Shown here: piece by piece, positions 62,136 through 64,000 of the stretch
Position numbering within the stretch: the stretch's first letter is position 1
How the letters are laid out: the number at the start of each line of letters is the position of its first letter
Assembly: GCA_018401955.1 (NCBI GenBank)
Contig: JAGYJT010000001.1
Span: 124,001-188,000 of the forward strand
Reading direction: 5' to 3'
DNA from: Chitinophagales bacterium
GTDB taxonomy: Bacteria > Bacteroidota > Bacteroidia > Chitinophagales > CAIOSU01
Length of the DNA: 64,000 nt
Position numbers and translations under genes: made by a program
Notes under the pieces: model-generated
What the model was told of the DNA's origin: nothing
The model's input: the letters and a program-made list of their open reading frames with translations, nothing else
The model's database searches: none

Positions 62136-62675
62136 TTAATTATTACCCTTCCGTTTCACCAAATACATAATGGCGATAAACACCAAGCTTGGTGCAAATA
62201 CCCATACCAACTCGCTTTTGATTACCCGCAAACCCTTTTCGCTAAAAAAGGCGGCTATGCCAATGGGTGAAACTTGTATGGGCCGCCATGGAAGAAAATA
62301 TCGGGCATTATCAAATGGCGCAAAGAAGGCTACGCCCAATCCGCCAGTGGTCATGGCATCTAAAATAGGATGGGTGGCCGTGCAAATAAAAAAGTACAAC
62401 CACAACATCCAAAAGTGTTTTTGGCTGGCAGCCAATGAGCGGTAAAAAACCATTACTACCATAAGTGCCAACAGCGCCGCAAATACAAACGAATGCGTGA
62501 AGCCACGGTGGCCCCAAAAGCTACCGTAATCAATGCCCAGCTTAAAGCCGATGGCATCAAAATCGGGTGCAATGGCACAAAGCATACCCAGCAGCCAAAA
62601 CTTCCATGAGTTTTTGAGGCTGAACGCCTTACCAACGGCTACCGCCGCAATAGCATGTGCAAATGCTGAAGCCAT
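62136..62675 (-). CDS. YdjM-like membrane-bound metal-dependent hydrolase
   Basis: The 179 residues match the YdjM/DUF457 family: N-terminal HAIAAVAVG, APDFDAIGF and GHRGFTHSFVFA, with His/Asp metal ligands, among three to four hydrophobic segments. E. coli YdjM is SOS-regulated, but I see no LexA box here. Substrate unknown; it acts at the inner membrane. Confidence 0.85.
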   Translation of the reverse strand: MASAFAHAIAAVAVGKAFSLKNSWKFWLLGMLCAIAPDFDAIGFKLGIDYGSFWGHRGFTHSFVFAALLALMVVMVFYRSLAASQKHFWMLWLYFFICTATHPILDAMTTGGLGVAFFAPFDNARYFLPWRPIQVSPIGIAAFFSEKGLRVIKSELVWVFAPSLVFIAIMYLVKRKGNN

Positions 62676-62681
62676 TTTTGA

Positions 62682-62708
62682 GTTACGGGTTACGGGTTAC
62701 GGGTTACG
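62682..62708. repeat. Tandem GTTACGG repeat
   Basis: Four adjacent copies of GTTACGG (the last truncated to GTTACG) lie just before the start of the YdjM-like gene. They may be part of its promoter region. Confidence 0.6.
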
Positions 62709-62751
62709 AATGTACTAAACGAAAACCGAACCGATGAGCAAATGTCAGTTT

Positions 62752-63201
62752 TTAGCTTGCCGATTCTGCCCTTACTTTCAATGCGTCATTCATTAATTTG
62801 AATCCGGCAATGGTGTTATTGTCAAGCATTTTGGCAAATAGGGGTACCAATATACCCGTAAATACTTCGCGCTGCACCAAGGTGGTGGTTCCGTTACCGT
62901 TATCGGTAAGCTCAAAAATATGCTCGCCATCAAACAGGCCTTTTACCAGCAACTTTCCTTTCCAGCGGAACTCCTTATTGGGATTAAAGGCCAATACCGT
63001 GGGCTTAAAAGTCATGCCTTGGGCACCCGGTGGCTCAATGCGTACAACAATGGTATTGCCCACTTTCACCTCGCCGGTAACGGATTTTATAAAAGGGTTC
63101 CAATTGGGATATTGCTCAAAATCCGTTAACACCTGCCAAACCTTACTGGGTAATGCCTTGATAATTATGTTGGTTACTATTTCTTTCGGTTGCTTTGCCA
63201 T
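62752..63201 (-). CDS. SRPBCC-domain protein (START/Polyketide_cyc2-like)
   Basis: The 149 residues begin MAKQPKEIVTNIIIKALPSK and have the SRPBCC helix-grip pattern VWQVLTDFEQYPNWNPFIKS, followed by a beta-rich body and a long C-terminal helix. These proteins bind hydrophobic ligands in a deep pocket. No specific ligand can be proposed. Confidence 0.85.
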   Translation of the reverse strand: MAKQPKEIVTNIIIKALPSKVWQVLTDFEQYPNWNPFIKSVTGEVKVGNTIVVRIEPPGAQGMTFKPTVLAFNPNKEFRWKGKLLVKGLFDGEHIFELTDNGNGTTTLVQREVFTGILVPLFAKMLDNNTIAGFKLMNDALKVRAESAS

Positions 63202-63319
63202 AATGCTTGTTTTTTAGTTACAAAGCAAAGTTGGGGCTAATTAGAAAGCGTGCACTTGATAAAAATCAAGAACTGCGTTCGGTCGATGGTTAAAAAGCAA
63301 ATGAGCTTAAGAGTTAAAA

Positions 63320-63970
63320 CTAAGCATTAGCCAATTGCCACTCGGCAAAGGAGGTTTGCAGGGCGCCTAAAAATGCCTCGGCTGGTTGTGCGCCAGAAAT
63401 GGCATATTTTCTATCGAACACAAAAAACGGTACGCCTTGCACGCCAATTTGCTGCGCCTCTTGCACGTCGGCTTGCACTGCCGTTAAGTAGGCATCGCTA
63501 GCCAGCACTTCCGTTACTGTTTGTGCATCAAGCCCTATGCTTGTGCCAATGGCTTGCAACACCTCGTGGCTGGCAATGTCTTTACCTTCAATAAAGTAGG
63601 CCTTGAACAACAACTCTTTAGCGGCATCGCCCAAATTGTGCTGTTTGGCCAATTGCAACAAACGGTGCGCATCAATGGAGTTGGCAACTATCGCTTGGTC
63701 AAAGTTATAATTCAACCCAACTGCTGCGGCCGTATCGGTTACCTGCTGGTGCATTTGCTTCGATTGCTCCACGCTCATACCCTTGCGCTTGGCTAAATAT
63801 TCGTAAGGGCTGGTTTTACCGTCGCCCTTCAACTCAGGGTCTAACAAAAAGCTGTGCCAAACCAATTCAATCTTATCGCCATCGGCAAATTGTGCCAATG
63901 CTGCTTCAAACTTACGCTTACCGATATAACAAAACGGACAAACTACATCTGACCATATTTCAACTTTCAT
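63320..63970 (-). CDS. DsbA-family oxidoreductase (FrnE-like)
   Basis: The 216 residues start MKVEIWSDVVCPFCYIGKRK, with the redox motif CPFC (Cys11, Cys14), and have the helical insert of FrnE/2-hydroxychromene isomerase-like DsbA members and the cis-Pro loop VQGVPFFVFD. It lacks a signal peptide, so it is probably cytoplasmic, as is typical for FrnE. It may be a disulfide isomerase or oxidoreductase; substrate unknown. Bases 63971-64000 contain no further feature. Confidence 0.92.
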   Translation of the reverse strand: MKVEIWSDVVCPFCYIGKRKFEAALAQFADGDKIELVWHSFLLDPELKGDGKTSPYEYLAKRKGMSVEQSKQMHQQVTDTAAAVGLNYNFDQAIVANSIDAHRLLQLAKQHNLGDAAKELLFKAYFIEGKDIASHEVLQAIGTSIGLDAQTVTEVLASDAYLTAVQADVQEAQQIGVQGVPFFVFDRKYAISGAQPAEAFLGALQTSFAEWQLANA

Positions 63971-64000
63971 CTTGTGGGGGGGGTCTTGTTCCTAAAAATC

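Noticed and set aside
1-64000. tRNA or rRNA genes and CRISPR arrays
   Set aside because: No T-loop GGTTCGAATCC-like box with an acceptor stem, no rRNA-like stretch, and no regularly spaced identical repeats were found on reading both strands.

Overview
The window is chromosomal DNA from a member of the Bacteroidota. The evidence is a type IX secretion (T9SS) pair of PorV and a PorU-like C25 peptidase, a giant secreted protein ending in a T9SS sorting domain, a TamL-type lipoprotein/outer-membrane barrel, many lipoproteins with short lipoboxes, and promoter-like motifs of the Bacteroidota type (TTTG, about 20 nt, TAnnTTTG). The conserved order thrS-infC-rpmI-rplT is also present. No rRNA, tRNA, CRISPR array or complete insertion sequence was recognised. 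The nearest named order cannot be decided from the sequence.

Layout. 0-5 kb: a truncated secreted protein, class II (B12-dependent) ribonucleotide reductase, a small Cys/Lys-rich protein, a conserved short protein whose 3' end has been rewritten by repeats, and a DUF4160/DUF2442 pair. 5-6.2 kb: two copies of a multi-hairpin repeat around a hypothetical gene. 6.2-10.5 kb: TPR lipoprotein, thrS, infC, rpmI, rplT. 10.5-18.2 kb: a hypothetical protein, a SpoU-type RNA methylase head-to-head with TamL, an OmpA-like lipoprotein with tatC, rpiB and a small membrane protein. 18.4-26.3 kb: a 2594-residue secreted protein with three repeated beta-helix modules. 26.6-29.5 kb: a beta-propeller/M28 peptidase/PDZ protein. 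29.7-32.4 kb: an A/T-rich island with a BsuBI/PstI-type restriction-modification pair and an orphan antitoxin-like gene.

32.7-41.8 kb: a DnaJ-domain membrane protein, an M48 lipoprotein, and an AcpH-like gene overlapping porV, followed by the porU-like gene. 42.1-48.8 kb: a GMC oxidoreductase, two translationally coupled photolyase-family genes and a cobalamin-binding radical SAM protein. 48.9-53.0 kb: a lipoprotein, a secreted unknown, a YugP-type membrane protease (with a second copy of its 3' end left nearby) and a YceI lipoprotein. 53.0-56.2 kb: a leftward cluster (membrane glycosyltransferase-like protein, 2OG-Fe oxygenase, a frameshifted secreted protein). 56.2-64 kb: flavin reductase-like, coiled-coil membrane protein, TPMT-like methylase, HepT/MntA toxin-antitoxin, small unknowns, a PolB-like exonuclease with a GT4 glycosyltransferase, a YdjM-like membrane protein, an SRPBCC protein and a DsbA/FrnE-like oxidoreductase.

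Functional themes are envelope building and secretion (TamL, TatC, OmpA, PorV/PorU and at least one T9SS cargo), B12-dependent enzymes (NrdJ, radical SAM), light-dependent DNA repair, and genome defence or addiction modules (RM system, HEPN-MNT, orphan antitoxin). The intergenic spaces are rich in short palindromic dispersed repeats. Several of these have reshaped the ends of neighbouring genes, which is the most unusual property of the window.
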